Source: Paludibacteraceae bacterium
GTDB lineage: Bacteria; Bacteroidota; Bacteroidia; Bacteroidales; Paludibacteraceae
Assembly: GCA_017417025.1 (NCBI GenBank)
Contig: JAFPZY010000015.1
Span: forward strand, 1 to 64,000
Direction: 5' to 3'
Length of the DNA stretch: 64,000 bases
Positions 1 through 9,635 of this stretch are shown here, piece by piece. Below the pieces are notes generated by a model. That model made no database searches and had not been told where the DNA came from. It was given only the letters and a program-made list of their open reading frames with translations. A program made the translations under genes and the position numbers. How positions within the stretch are numbered: position 1 is the stretch's first letter; each line of letters opens with the position of its first letter.

Positions 1-72
1 ACCTGACCGGAAATAAGCGTCCAATACTTCATGCTTGAACGACTCTGAATAATAATTTCTGGCTTGTTTCAT
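1..72 (-). CDS. Partial IS3-type transposase OrfA, N-terminus only
   Basis: The reverse strand reads from an ATG at 72 down to base 1 with no stop, giving 24 residues that begin MKQARNYYSESFKHEV. The pattern of an aromatic/basic start followed by ESFKHEVLDAY resembles the N-terminal helix-turn-helix of IS3-family OrfA transposases. The rest of the gene lies off the left edge. The IS end and its terminal repeat should lie between about 73 and 250, but I cannot place it. The call rests on a short match to family style only; another small DNA-binding protein is possible. Confidence 0.4.
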   Translation of the reverse strand, partial: MKQARNYYSESFKHEVLDAYFRSG

Positions 73-257
73 AAAACTTGAATCTTAAAAATAGTACATT
101 TCTTTTCGTTTTATGAGTAAACCTATTTCAGGATAAGACAGGCTCATATCCCGCTTTTCTCCCGATTGCACGCCTGCTCAATGCTCTGCAAATGCCACCT
201 TGTAGCAGCTCTGTGCTAAACAAAATATGGTGTTTTTTTATCAAATGAGGAGTTTTA

Positions 258-289
258 TTTGTACATATCAAAAAAAAGCCGTATCTTTG
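258..289 (+). promoter_or_regulatory. Promoter of the RNA methyltransferase gene
   Basis: TTTG at 258-261 and TATCTTTG at 282-289 are separated by 20 nt, the Bacteroidetes -33/-7 form. The start codon is 30 nt downstream at 320. Confidence 0.8.
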
Positions 290-319
290 CACGCTTGATG
301 TCGCAAAACAAGTGTTGCT

Positions 320-1657
320 ATGCTGCCGGTTGATTTTATAGAGTCCATGCACCAGCAGCTCGGCTCCGAGGCCGAGCAGTTGTTCCGCGCCTTGGAGAAG
401 GAGCCGGTTACAAGCATACGCCTCAACGACAAAATCGACTCCCTGACCTTCGACTGCGACTTCTCCGAAGTACCCTGGCACTTTGACGGCTATTACCTTG
501 ACGGCCGCCCCCAATTCACTCTCGACCCCCTCTTCCACGCCGGCTGCTACTATGTCCAGGAAGCAAGCAGCATGTTCCTCCAGCAGATCCTCGAGCAGTA
601 TGTCCCGCAGGACAGCATCGTGCTCGACCTCTGTGCCGCACCAGGCGGAAAATCCACTCTCATAAGCCAGTACCTCGGCGGCGAGGGGTTGCTCGTCAGC
701 AACGAAGTGGTCCGCCAGCGGGTGTTCATCCTCTCGGAGAATATTCAGAAATGGGGCAACGGCAACACGGTGGTCACCCACAACAAGCCCGACATCTTCG
801 GCGACAAATGCCGCAACTTGTTCGACTGCGTGCTGGTGGACGCTCCATGCTCGGGCGAAGGCATGTTCCGCAAGGACGCAGGAGCTGTGGCAGAGTGGAG
901 CCGTAAAAACGTGCAGATGTGCGCCGAAAGGCAGCGAAGCATACTGATGGACGTGTGGGACGCGCTGAAGCCCGGAGGAGTGATGATTTACTCCACCTGC
1001 ACCTTCAACACGCAGGAGAACGAGGAGAACGCACAGTGGCTGACCGAATGTCTCGGGGCTGACGTGCTGACCGTGGACACGGAGCCGGACTGGGGCATCA
1101 CGGAAGGCTTCCCCGGCTATCATTTCTATCCGCACAAGACGCGCGGCGAAGGGCTGTATATATGCGCCTTCCGCAAGCACGAAGAGCCCTTTGCGCCTTT
1201 CCGCATAAAGGAAACAAGGCAGAAAACCGGCAAAACGGAATATGACACCGAATTGAGGGGCTGGCTTAAAGAGCCCGACCTTTGGGCTGTGAGGCAGAGC
1301 GACCGCTTTATGACTGCCATGTCGGCGCGGCATAAGGCGCTTATCGACACTCTCTCCTCCTTCCTCACCTGCATCTCAATAGGTTTCGGCCTGGGAGAGG
1401 TGCGCGGCAAAGGTGTTGCCCCGCAGCACAGCCTGAGCATGGCAAAAGCCATGAAAAAAGAGGCGTTCCAGAGTCTGGAACTGCCTCTTGAGCAAGCCTT
1501 GGCCTATCTGCGCTCCGAAGCTCTGCCGCCTGTCGAGGGCAAGCCTTTTGCCAATATGCTTGTCACTTACGAAGGTGTGCCTCTCGGCTTCGTCAAGAAC
1601 GTGGGCAACCGCCTCAACAACCTCTATCCCAACGAGTGGCGCATCCGCAAGCTATAA
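320..1657 (+). CDS. RNA (cytosine-5-)-methyltransferase, NOL1/NOP2/Sun (RsmF-like)
   Basis: This protein probably methylates C5 of a cytosine in rRNA (or tRNA) using S-adenosylmethionine. Of its 445 residues, about 1-300 form the Rossmann methyltransferase. The SAM-binding motif LDLCAAPGGKST is at 102-113. The two NSUN cysteines are in DAPCSGEG (Cys177) and YSTCTF (Cys227). The last ~110 residues match the RsmF/YebU-type PUA-like RNA-binding tail, hence RsmF-like rather than RsmB-like. The ATG at 320 is the first after the promoter and leaves a leader of about 25 nt. It converges on the helicase gene with a 64 bp gap. The exact target nucleotide cannot be read from sequence. Confidence 0.9.
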   Translation: MLPVDFIESMHQQLGSEAEQLFRALEKEPVTSIRLNDKIDSLTFDCDFSEVPWHFDGYYLDGRPQFTLDPLFHAGCYYVQEASSMFLQQILEQYVPQDSIVLDLCAAPGGKSTLISQYLGGEGLLVSNEVVRQRVFILSENIQKWGNGNTVVTHNKPDIFGDKCRNLFDCVLVDAPCSGEGMFRKDAGAVAEWSRKNVQMCAERQRSILMDVWDALKPGGVMIYSTCTFNTQENEENAQWLTECLGADVLTVDTEPDWGITEGFPGYHFYPHKTRGEGLYICAFRKHEEPFAPFRIKETRQKTGKTEYDTELRGWLKEPDLWAVRQSDRFMTAMSARHKALIDTLSSFLTCISIGFGLGEVRGKGVAPQHSLSMAKAMKKEAFQSLELPLEQALAYLRSEALPPVEGKPFANMLVTYEGVPLGFVKNVGNRLNNLYPNEWRIRKL

Positions 1658-1721
1658 CCCCCAAAAACTGTACTCCCGCAAACAGTACCTCCCCAAAACC
1701 TATACCCCCCGCCGGCTTTAA

Positions 1722-3059
1722 CTATTGCAAGCTCTCTCTCTTCCCGCGCTGCGAGCCGTGTCTGTGCCTTCCTCCGCGATGCTTGTGCCGCGCATTTCCT
1801 CCGTTGTTGCCGTTGTCTTTGCTGTTGTCGCCGTCGCTGCTGCCTTTGCTTCTGTTGCCGTGTCCTCTGTTTCTGCCGCCTCGGTGTCCTCTGCCTTCCC
1901 TGCTTGGGGCCTGCTGTGCAGGCGGAGTCTCCATGCCTTCCGGCAGCGGAATACGCTCTATCTCCTTCTTCAGGAACACCTCTATACGGCGGAAATAGTG
2001 GCGGTCTTCGGGGCTGACAAGCGTCACTGCCTCGCCGCTGTTCTCTGCCCGTGCCGTGCGCCCTATGCGGTGTACATAGTCTTCCGCTTCGCGGGGCACG
2101 TCGAAGTTGATTACCAGCGGAATATCGTCCACGTCGATGCCGCGTGCCACTATGTCGGTGGCTACCAGCACGTCTATCTTGCCGTTCCTGAAGTCGAGCA
2201 TAACCTCCTCGCGCTCTTTCTGCTCAAGGTCGGAGAACATGGCTCTTGCCTGTATGCCGCGCGAGCGCAACATGCTTGTCAGTTCGCGCACGCGCTGCTT
2301 GCGGCCCACAAAGAGTATCACTTTCTTCAGTTGCCTGCCTTCCAGAAGCCGGCATACCATCTCCGTTTGGTCTTTGTCATAGATGTCCGCGGCCATCTGC
2401 CGTATGCTTTCGGGCGGGCGGCTGACGGCTATCTTCACCTCTGCTGGCTCGCGCATTATGGCTTTTGCCATCTTGCGTATGTTGTCTGGCATGGTGGCGG
2501 AGAACATTATGGTCTGTCTGTCTTTGGGCAGCCGCCCCACTATGGTCATTATGTCGTCGTAGAAACCCATGTCAAGCATGCGGTCGGCTTCGTCAAGAAT
2601 GAAATATTTGACACCGGAGAAGTCTATGTTGTATATGTTCATCAGGCTTATCAGTCTGCCCGGAGTGGCTATGGCTATGTCTGCTCCGCGCTGCAGTCCG
2701 TTGCTCTGTGTGCTCCACGCACCGCTGTCGTTGCCGCCGTAAACGGCCACCGACGAGAACGGCACATAGAAGCCGAAGCCTTCCATCTGCTGGTCTATCT
2801 GTTGTGCCAGTTCGCGTGTGGGGGACATGATGATGGCGTTCAGCTTGTCCTCGTCGTGCCCGTCGTTGGCAAGGTTGGTGAGCAGGGGCAGTATGTAGGC
2901 GGCTGTTTTGCCTGTGCCTGTCTGGGCGCAACTTATTACGTCCCTGCCCTCAAGAATAAGCGGAATGGTCTTTTCCTGCACCGGAGTGCACTCCTCGAAA
3001 TGCATGTCCCACAACGCGTCAAGCACTTCGTCGGACAATGGTAGTTCGTCAAAATACAT
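1722..3059 (-). CDS. DEAD-box ATP-dependent RNA helicase (RhlE/DeaD type)
   Basis: This is an RNA-unwinding ATPase, likely acting in ribosome assembly or mRNA turnover. Its 445 residues carry the motifs in order: Q motif around CTPVQ (24-28), Walker A AQTGTGKT (45-52), PTRELAQQ (80-87), DEAD (156-159), SAT (187-189) and HRIGRTAR (about 330). The last ~60 residues are a low-complexity Gly/Arg/His/Asn tail, typical of Bacteroidetes RhlE-like helicases and likely to bind RNA. Only 11 bp separate its start from the stop of the upstream radical SAM gene, so they may be cotranscribed. The paralogue subtype cannot be settled from sequence alone. Confidence 0.93.
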   Translation of the reverse strand: MYFDELPLSDEVLDALWDMHFEECTPVQEKTIPLILEGRDVISCAQTGTGKTAAYILPLLTNLANDGHDEDKLNAIIMSPTRELAQQIDQQMEGFGFYVPFSSVAVYGGNDSGAWSTQSNGLQRGADIAIATPGRLISLMNIYNIDFSGVKYFILDEADRMLDMGFYDDIMTIVGRLPKDRQTIMFSATMPDNIRKMAKAIMREPAEVKIAVSRPPESIRQMAADIYDKDQTEMVCRLLEGRQLKKVILFVGRKQRVRELTSMLRSRGIQARAMFSDLEQKEREEVMLDFRNGKIDVLVATDIVARGIDVDDIPLVINFDVPREAEDYVHRIGRTARAENSGEAVTLVSPEDRHYFRRIEVFLKKEIERIPLPEGMETPPAQQAPSREGRGHRGGRNRGHGNRSKGSSDGDNSKDNGNNGGNARHKHRGGRHRHGSQRGKRESLQ

Positions 3060-3070
3060 ATTTCTTTGTC

Positions 3071-3835
3071 TTATGCGGATACAACAACGTCAAAGCTTTT
3101 CGCCCTCAGGGGAGCCGCAATCTCCTCCATTCTGGCGCGTGCCGTCTTCTCAAGTGTCTTTACGGGGGTGGCACGGTCGATGACGTAAATCATCACTTGC
3201 TTGGGGTGCAGTTCGTCCACTGCTTTGTACCATGCTTCCAGTTCTTCTTGCGTGGTGTTGTCGAAGGCTGTGCCTTTGTGCTCCCCGCGCAGGAAGCAGG
3301 TCTGCAGCGTGAAGTTGCCGTCAAACTGCTTGAGCAGCTCTTTTATTCTGCTCACAGTCAGGTCTTTGTTCACCGGCTGGTCTATCAGGCGCATGGTGCT
3401 GTCGATGGCAGAGTCCAGTTTCAGAATCCTGTTGTCGGCAAGCAGCAGTGCTTTCACCACGTCAGGGCGGAACAGCTGCGTCGAGTTGCTCAGCACGCTC
3501 ACCTTTGCCGAGGGGCAGTACTTGTCGCGCAAGGCGCATGTCTCCTCCATAATGGCAAGGAAATCCGGATGCAGGGTGGGTTCGCCGTTGCCCGAAAAGG
3601 TTATCACGTCGGGCATCTGCCCTCCCTGCATGCCCTTCAGCATATTCTCAAGAGCCGCTCCCGCCTGCTCTTTTGACGGCAGGGCGGGGTGCAGGCACGG
3701 TGTGTTGAAACCGCACTCGCAATACACGCAGTCGAAACTGCACAGCTTTACATCGGTCGGCATCAGATTCACACCCAGCGACAGTCCTAACCGCCGTGAG
3801 TGTATAGGCCCGTAAACTATTGAATCGAAAAGCAT
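3071..3835 (-). CDS. Radical SAM domain protein
   Basis: This 254-residue radical SAM enzyme has the 4Fe-4S signature C32-x3-C36-x2-C39 (CSFDCVYC). The GNGEPTLHP stretch (about 76-84) is the glycine-rich SAM-binding segment. The open frame extends upstream to 3886, but that part lies inside the end of dnaG and reads as Asn-rich filler; the ATG at 3835 is 14 bp after the dnaG stop and starts the conserved sequence. The VYGPIHSRRLG beginning is typical of a widespread, largely uncharacterised radical SAM family in Bacteroidetes. Its substrate is unknown. It sits between dnaG and the helicase on the same strand. Confidence 0.85.
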   Translation of the reverse strand: MLFDSIVYGPIHSRRLGLSLGVNLMPTDVKLCSFDCVYCECGFNTPCLHPALPSKEQAGAALENMLKGMQGGQMPDVITFSGNGEPTLHPDFLAIMEETCALRDKYCPSAKVSVLSNSTQLFRPDVVKALLLADNRILKLDSAIDSTMRLIDQPVNKDLTVSRIKELLKQFDGNFTLQTCFLRGEHKGTAFDNTTQEELEAWYKAVDELHPKQVMIYVIDRATPVKTLEKTARARMEEIAAPLRAKSFDVVVSA

Positions 3836-3849
3836 ATTGTTCCCTGTGT

Positions 3850-5838
3850 TTATATTGTTATTATTCTGTTCCCCAGTTCCTTGCATATCTGCGCACGTAT
3901 CTCCATCAGCTGCGGCTGCCGTGCCACTATCGAGCGCACTTTGTTCCAGTCGCCCTCTTTCTCCGCCTGCTCCACCTCTGCGCGCAGAGCCTCTATCTGC
4001 TCGTTGATGACGGTCAGTTTGGTCTCAAACAGCAGTTGCGAGGTCAGTTCGGGCAGGATGTCCTCGTCGGTCTGCACTTTCACTTCCTGCGTCACATTCT
4101 CCGATATGGACTGGTGGCTGAATATCTTGCTCAGCTGGTAGCGGTCGGTCACAAGTTCTGCGGCAAGCGAACTTATGGCGTTGTCGGAGTGGTGGAGGAA
4201 GAAGTTCTCTGCCTTGAACCCCGCTTCGTTGCAGTGGGCGGCATACTCTTCAAACATCTTTCTGTGCACATCTTCGCGCGGCTCTATGCCGTCTTCGCGC
4301 AGGTCTTCAAGTATATAGCTTCCGCACTGCACGGCCTGTCCGTCCTCCGTTTCATATAGCACGCGCTCGCCGTATCTGACAATCAGCCGCAGCAGGTTGA
4401 GCATGTTCCCGTTGAAGAGCGAGCCTGCCGGCTTGGTTTCGCTCACAGGCTTGGGCTGTTGCTGCACGGCTTCTTGCTGACGCTCTCTTTTGCTCAGGTC
4501 TGCCTCCGCTTTCCCGTTGCGCAGTTTGCTCACTTCGCGTGTCAGCAGCAGTTCCGACACATTGAGCTGCACTGCGCAGTCCTGTGTATAAACCTGCCTT
4601 GTTATGGCATCCGGTATCACGGCAATCGACTGTGCCACCGAGTGTATCAGCTCGCTGCGCCGCATCGGGTCGCTGCCGGCTTCCTCGCTCAGCATGGCTG
4701 TCTTGAAACTGATAAAGTCGGTCTGCCGCCCTTCTATGTACTCCACCACCTCCGAGGCATTGTGGCTGCGTGCAAAGGAGTCGGGGTCTTCGCCTTCGGG
4801 GAGCAGCACCACTTTGGTGTTTATCCCTTCTTCAAGCACCATGTCTATGCCGCGCAGAGCGGCTTTGATGCCCGCTTTGTCGCCGTCGTAGAGTATGATG
4901 ATGTTCGACGTGAAGCGGTGGAGCAGCTGTATCTGCGGCTTGGTGAGCGATGTGCCGCCGCTCGACACCACATTCTCCACTCCTGCCTGGTGCATGGATA
5001 TGACATCCATCTGTCCTTCAACCAGATAACAGCTGTTGAGCCTTGATATGGCTTGCCGCGCCTGATAAAGCCCGTACAACTCGTTGTGCTTCTCGAACAG
5101 CGGCGAGGTGGGCGAATTGACGTACTTGCCGACCTTGTCGTTGGTCTTCAGTATGCGCCCCGCAAAGCCTGTCACCTTGCCCGACCGCGAAAAGAACGGG
5201 AAGATGACGCGCGAGTGGAAGCGGTCGTACAGCCGTCCGTCTTCCGACTTGAGGCAGATGCCCGTACCTATATAAGGGGCGTTCTGCGAGTCGTTCAGCA
5301 GGTACTTCTCCGCAAAACCTTTGGCTGTTGCTGCCTTGCTCAGCAGGCTCTTGTCGGGCGAATACCCTAAGCGGAACTTCTTTATTATGTCGTCTCTCAG
5401 GCCGCGCTCACGGAAATAGCCCAGTCCTACCACCTGCCCCTCCTGCGTCTCCCACAGCTGCTTTTCAAACCAGTCGGCGGCAAACTCGTTCACCACGAAC
5501 ATCGACTCCCTGTCGTCCTGACGCTGCTGTTCTTCCTGTGTCAGCTCGCGCTCCTCAACCTCGATGTTGTACTTCTTGGCCAGCATGCGCAGAGCCTCGG
5601 TGTAGCTGCACTGCTCTATCTCCATCAGGAAGCCCGCCACATGTCCCGACTTGCCGCAGCCGAAGCACTTGTATATACCTTTCGACGGACTGACCGTGAA
5701 GCTGCCGGTCTTCTCTTCGTGAAACGGACACAGACCGATCATGTTGGCCCCTCTTTTCTTGAGGCTCACATAATCGCCCACCACGTCCTCTATGCGGGCG
5801 GCGGAGAAGATACGTTCAACTGTGTCGCGCGGAATCAT
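3850..5838 (-). CDS. dnaG: DNA primase
   Basis: DnaG synthesises RNA primers at the replication fork. The 662-residue protein has the CHC2 zinc finger (Cys37, His40, Cys58, Cys61), the N-terminal catalytic core, and a Toprim domain around residues 270-345 containing LVEGQMDV and YDGDKAG. The C-terminal ~200 residues should be the DnaB-interacting domain, which is always divergent. The start MIPRDTVERI is canonical. It lies 9 bp after the stop of the beta-barrel gene on the same strand. It is not in the usual rpsU-dnaG-rpoD arrangement, as is common in Bacteroidales. Confidence 0.97.
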   Translation of the reverse strand: MIPRDTVERIFSAARIEDVVGDYVSLKKRGANMIGLCPFHEEKTGSFTVSPSKGIYKCFGCGKSGHVAGFLMEIEQCSYTEALRMLAKKYNIEVEERELTQEEQQRQDDRESMFVVNEFAADWFEKQLWETQEGQVVGLGYFRERGLRDDIIKKFRLGYSPDKSLLSKAATAKGFAEKYLLNDSQNAPYIGTGICLKSEDGRLYDRFHSRVIFPFFSRSGKVTGFAGRILKTNDKVGKYVNSPTSPLFEKHNELYGLYQARQAISRLNSCYLVEGQMDVISMHQAGVENVVSSGGTSLTKPQIQLLHRFTSNIIILYDGDKAGIKAALRGIDMVLEEGINTKVVLLPEGEDPDSFARSHNASEVVEYIEGRQTDFISFKTAMLSEEAGSDPMRRSELIHSVAQSIAVIPDAITRQVYTQDCAVQLNVSELLLTREVSKLRNGKAEADLSKRERQQEAVQQQPKPVSETKPAGSLFNGNMLNLLRLIVRYGERVLYETEDGQAVQCGSYILEDLREDGIEPREDVHRKMFEEYAAHCNEAGFKAENFFLHHSDNAISSLAAELVTDRYQLSKIFSHQSISENVTQEVKVQTDEDILPELTSQLLFETKLTVINEQIEALRAEVEQAEKEGDWNKVRSIVARQPQLMEIRAQICKELGNRIITI

Positions 5839-5847
5839 GTCGTCTGT

Positions 5848-6642
5848 TTACTTGTCCGATTGCCAGAAATATACGCCTATCTTTATCTGCCATTGGTCGA
5901 GCCTGCCTCTGGTCAGGCGATCGTCCGGCGCACCGTTGGCTGTCACGCCGTAGTCGCTGAACTGCGGCTTGCTGTACGGATTGATAATGCCGAAGTCATA
6001 ACCGCCGCGCAGGAAATAGCGCTTGTACTGGAAGCCTGCGCCCACACCCCATGTCACATTTATCCGCCCCAGTCTGTCAGCCTTCTGCACGTCCGCCGAA
6101 GTCGCTTCTGTAGGTATGTTGGTCATCTCTGCGCGCTCTTGGGTGCCGAGTTGGCGGAAGTTCTCTTTGGCTGACACCGAGAAGGCATATTGTATGCTCG
6201 GACCGGTGTAGAGCATCAGAAAAGTCTCTTTCGCCACCTCGAACTTGTACTGCCAGTCAACCACAACCTCGCACTGGTGGTACATCCATTGCGTCCTGCG
6301 CTCGTACATCGGGAAAATGGTTGGCTTGCCGTCAGCCGTGTACATATAGTCGCGCCAGCCGCTTGTGTGGGTGCCGAAGGTGTAGTTCAGCCCCATCGAC
6401 ACACCGAACCCGCGCACAATGGTTGCATCATACACAACGCCTAATTTGAACCCGTTCAGTATCGTCGAATCAAGGTGGCTGCGGTTGTCGCTGTACATGG
6501 TGGGGGCGTTCAGCCTGTATATGGACTCCGCAAAACCCGCCTGCAAACCCACCGAGTGCCGGCGCGGAGTGGCGTATGCCGTGCCCGCCGACAGCAGCAG
6601 GCAAATCAACATGCCCGCAAATAGTGTCTTCTTGTTTGTCAT
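5848..6642 (-). CDS. Outer-membrane beta-barrel protein
   Basis: This 264-residue protein begins with a signal peptide (about residues 1-24, ending TAYA) and then shows alternating aromatic/hydrophobic strands of the PorT/OmpW-like small barrel type. Examples are HSVGLQAGFAES near the start and KIGVYFW near the end. Its start overlaps the stop of the OstA-like gene by 4 bp (ATGA), so the two are translationally coupled. That suggests an envelope role linked to LPS or outer-membrane assembly. No specific function can be named. Confidence 0.7.
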   Translation of the reverse strand: MTNKKTLFAGMLICLLLSAGTAYATPRRHSVGLQAGFAESIYRLNAPTMYSDNRSHLDSTILNGFKLGVVYDATIVRGFGVSMGLNYTFGTHTSGWRDYMYTADGKPTIFPMYERRTQWMYHQCEVVVDWQYKFEVAKETFLMLYTGPSIQYAFSVSAKENFRQLGTQERAEMTNIPTEATSADVQKADRLGRINVTWGVGAGFQYKRYFLRGGYDFGIINPYSKPQFSDYGVTANGAPDDRLTRGRLDQWQIKIGVYFWQSDK

Positions 6643-8273
6643 TTCAGTTTCTTTGTTTTTATTGTCTGCGTCTCCGTTTCTGCAGGAGACTTGTCTTCTT
6701 TCTCCGTTTGGGTGCCTCCTCCGGCAGCAGCTTGCTTGCTGCGCTCGGGGTGCCTGAACAGGTCTTCCACCGACTGCGGACGCTCGTCGTCGGAGCGGAA
6801 AAACCCCGAAAGATAAGTTGCCGCCTTCTCTATCTGCTCAAGCGGATAGAGGGTGCCGCTTGTAGCCGTGGTGAACAGTATGTGGTCTATCTGCCTGTCT
6901 TTAAGGAATATTTGTACTTTCTCGCTCTGTGTCTTGTTTATTCCGGTGAGGCTGCCGTCCTGTTCTTTGGGGAAGAAAGCCGTCTCCGTACTCCCTGTTA
7001 CATCCACCACCTTGATATCCCCGTCTGTAACATGGGCTGTCATCTCCGCACCTGTTATCTGGTTGTAGCGCTCCGCCATTACGGGTTGTGTCCCCAGTAT
7101 GCTCCCTTTGCCGTGTACATAGTCCATCTTCCCGTTCTTGAAATACACTGTTATCAGGTCGGCGGAAGCCTGGTTGTCCCCGTTCCAGCAGACGGGCGAA
7201 CCGTACATGGTAAGCGTCGAGTCGCGCGTGGTATATACCATCGAGTCCGATGCCGACTGGTACTCCTCCGACCATGTCCTCACATGTCCGTATGCCCGCA
7301 GCAGCTTGTAGGTCTGCTCTGTGCAGGTGCTGTCGGGGCAGTCCGCCTCGTCGAAAAGCAGTGTGTCGGCATGAAGCCATGTGTGCTCTTCTCCCGACCA
7401 TTCCTCCACTAAGGCGCTGTCAGTCACATAGCCGTGTCTGCGTTTTTCCCACACCTCGCCGTAGTTGCCGTACAGCGTTACGGACATAGAACTGTCGCAT
7501 ACTTCTATGTGTTTCGACATCCTGCCGTAGCCCGCCTCCTTGTTGTAGAATATAGTGTCTCCTGTAAGGCTCACGCTGTCGTTGTGCACTATTACGCTCC
7601 TGTCAAGCAGCATGCAGTCGTCTGTCTCGGTGTTGTACCGGCCTTTGTGCGAGTGTATCAGTGTCGAGTCCTCATACACAATCTCCGATGCACTCGGCAG
7701 GTCGGCCACATGCGTCTGCGTGTTGTATTTCAGCGTGTCCGTGTCTATCACAAACGACGGGTTGGTCAGGTGCACCTGACGGCTGAACAATGCCGTGTAG
7801 GTCTTCGGGCAGTATTCCCCCCACACCGACTCAAGCGAGTTGAGGCTGTCTTTTATTACGCCGCCGGTGAAGTAGTATGCCTTGTCCGCCGCGCGGTCGT
7901 AGTTCATCGAGTCTGTGGTCAGCACGGTCTCCCTGTGTATGAGCCTCACATCCCTGCGCAGACGTGCCAGTCGCGTGTTGCCGTCGTAGTAGAGCACGTC
8001 CCCGTAGCCGTGCAGTGTGTCCCCCTGCTCGAAGCGCACATTGCTGAAAGCCGTCAGCGAATTGCTCTTCTCGAAAAAGTAGGCGGAGTCGCAGAACATT
8101 AGCATGTCCTCGTGCCTGAAACGCACGTTCCCGCGCAGTATTTGTGCGTCAGGAATACGCTCCTCCTCAAACGACAATGTCTCCGAGTGCTCTAAATACA
8201 CTAACTTCTGACCTGTCGCAAACGAAAGGAAGAATATCAAGAATATGCCGATGAAACCTGATCTTTTTAACAT
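6639..8273 (-). CDS. OstA-like LPS transport/assembly protein
   Basis: A 544-residue secreted protein with a signal peptide (about 1-21). It is built of repeated beta-jellyroll strands of the OstA/LptA-LptD N-terminal type: LRGNVRF, LTAFSNVRFEQGDTLHGYGDVLYY, RLARLRRDVRL, AYYFTGGV and many similar. In this phylum such proteins are expected to form part of the periplasmic LPS bridge. At 544 residues it is longer than classical LptA (about 180) but lacks the LptD barrel. The C-terminal ~60 residues are charged and low-complexity. It sits between the SurA-like chaperone gene and the small barrel gene in one operon, which supports an outer-membrane biogenesis role. Confidence 0.8.
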   Translation of the reverse strand: MLKRSGFIGIFLIFFLSFATGQKLVYLEHSETLSFEEERIPDAQILRGNVRFRHEDMLMFCDSAYFFEKSNSLTAFSNVRFEQGDTLHGYGDVLYYDGNTRLARLRRDVRLIHRETVLTTDSMNYDRAADKAYYFTGGVIKDSLNSLESVWGEYCPKTYTALFSRQVHLTNPSFVIDTDTLKYNTQTHVADLPSASEIVYEDSTLIHSHKGRYNTETDDCMLLDRSVIVHNDSVSLTGDTIFYNKEAGYGRMSKHIEVCDSSMSVTLYGNYGEVWEKRRHGYVTDSALVEEWSGEEHTWLHADTLLFDEADCPDSTCTEQTYKLLRAYGHVRTWSEEYQSASDSMVYTTRDSTLTMYGSPVCWNGDNQASADLITVYFKNGKMDYVHGKGSILGTQPVMAERYNQITGAEMTAHVTDGDIKVVDVTGSTETAFFPKEQDGSLTGINKTQSEKVQIFLKDRQIDHILFTTATSGTLYPLEQIEKAATYLSGFFRSDDERPQSVEDLFRHPERSKQAAAGGGTQTEKEDKSPAETETQTIKTKKLK

Positions 8274-8282
8274 CTTCTGCTA

Positions 8283-9635
8283 CTACTCATGTATCCACCC
8301 GGGGTACTCGAAATCACACCCGCGCCAGCCGTCGGCTATGTGTATGTAGGTGTCACGCTGCTTCTTCTTTATCCATTCCGTTATCACTTCCTGACCCTCT
8401 TTCTGCTCCAGCATGCTGCGTATTACCTGGAAGTCGTCCGTGAGGTTGGCTCTGTGCATCTCAGTCTTCTTTTTCAGTTTCACTATCACGCACATCTCCT
8501 TGTTGCTCGTCTTGTCCATCATCAGGAACGGCTCCGACACTTCCCCCTCGCTCATTGTGTATATGTGTTTCGCTATCTCCGGCGGCAGGTCCTGGTACTC
8601 GAATTTGGGTGCGCCGCTGTTGGGATTGGTCATCAGGCCGGCGTTCATCAGTGTGTTCTTGTCCTCCGAATATGCCATCACTGCCTGCTCGAAGCTGAGG
8701 CTGTCCATGCGCACAAAGCGGGCTATCGAGTCCAAACGCTCCAGAGCTCTCACCTTGTCGTCCGCCGAAACACGGGGGCGGATAAGTATGTGCCGGCAGT
8801 TTATCCTCTCGCCTTTCTTCTCTATAAGCTGTATGATGTGGTAGCCGTACTCCGTCTCCACTATGCGCGACACTTTCTTGGGGTCGGTCAGGTTGAAAGC
8901 AACGTCCGCAAATGCCGTCACTAACTGCCCGCGCCCCACAAAACCCAGCTCTCCGCCGCGCTTTGCGCTCTCGGTGTCTTCCGAGTACATCCTTGCCAGC
9001 ATGCCGAAATCGGCAGTCCCGTTGTTAACCCTCTCCGTGTAGTCGCGCAGACGGGACTTCGTCCGCTCTATCTCTTCTATAGGCACCTTCGGGGCGAAAC
9101 TCAGTATCTGGACCTCCACTTGGGCGGGGATAACCGGCACCGAGTCTGCTGGCAGACTGTTGAAGTAGCGGCGTATCTCCGCCGGGGTGGGCTTCACATT
9201 CTCTGTCAGTTTGCTTTGTAGTTGTTGTATTATCATCTGGTTCCTCACCGTCGTCATCAGCTCTTCGCGTATCTCGCTCAGGCTCTTGCGGAAGTACTCC
9301 TCCATCTTCTCTTTCGACCCTATCTGCGACATGTAGTAGTTGATGCGCATGTCCACCTGGTGGCTCACCGACGACTCGTTCACCGTCACCGAGTCCAACT
9401 CGGCCTGGTGAAGAAACAGTTTCTGAATGGCTATCTGCTCCGGAATGACGCAGTACGGGTCGCCGGCTATCTGCTGACCTTCATATTGGGCGCGCATGCG
9501 CTCTTCTTCCACTTCGCTGCGCAGTATGGCCTCGTCGCCCACTATCCATATCACCTCGTCTATCACATTGTCTGCGCGCATCGTGCCCGGCGGCAACAGC
9601 AGCGCAATGAGCAGTATCTTAATCGTTTTTCTCAT
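8283..9635 (-). CDS. SurA-like periplasmic peptidyl-prolyl isomerase/chaperone
   Basis: This protein probably escorts outer-membrane proteins through the periplasm. The 450-residue sequence has a signal peptide (about 1-21), a SurA-type N-terminal chaperone domain (about 22-170) and two parvulin/PPIC-type domains. The first has SEDTESAKRGGELGFVGRGQL and EYGYHIIQLIEKK; the second, less conserved, starts at INCRHILIRPR. Its ATG overlaps the end of the upstream lipoprotein gene by 17 bp and the OstA-like gene follows after 9 bp. The operon order lipoprotein, SurA-like, OstA-like, barrel is an outer-membrane assembly unit. Confidence 0.9.
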   Translation of the reverse strand: MRKTIKILLIALLLPPGTMRADNVIDEVIWIVGDEAILRSEVEEERMRAQYEGQQIAGDPYCVIPEQIAIQKLFLHQAELDSVTVNESSVSHQVDMRINYYMSQIGSKEKMEEYFRKSLSEIREELMTTVRNQMIIQQLQSKLTENVKPTPAEIRRYFNSLPADSVPVIPAQVEVQILSFAPKVPIEEIERTKSRLRDYTERVNNGTADFGMLARMYSEDTESAKRGGELGFVGRGQLVTAFADVAFNLTDPKKVSRIVETEYGYHIIQLIEKKGERINCRHILIRPRVSADDKVRALERLDSIARFVRMDSLSFEQAVMAYSEDKNTLMNAGLMTNPNSGAPKFEYQDLPPEIAKHIYTMSEGEVSEPFLMMDKTSNKEMCVIVKLKKKTEMHRANLTDDFQVIRSMLEQKEGQEVITEWIKKKQRDTYIHIADGWRGCDFEYPGWIHE

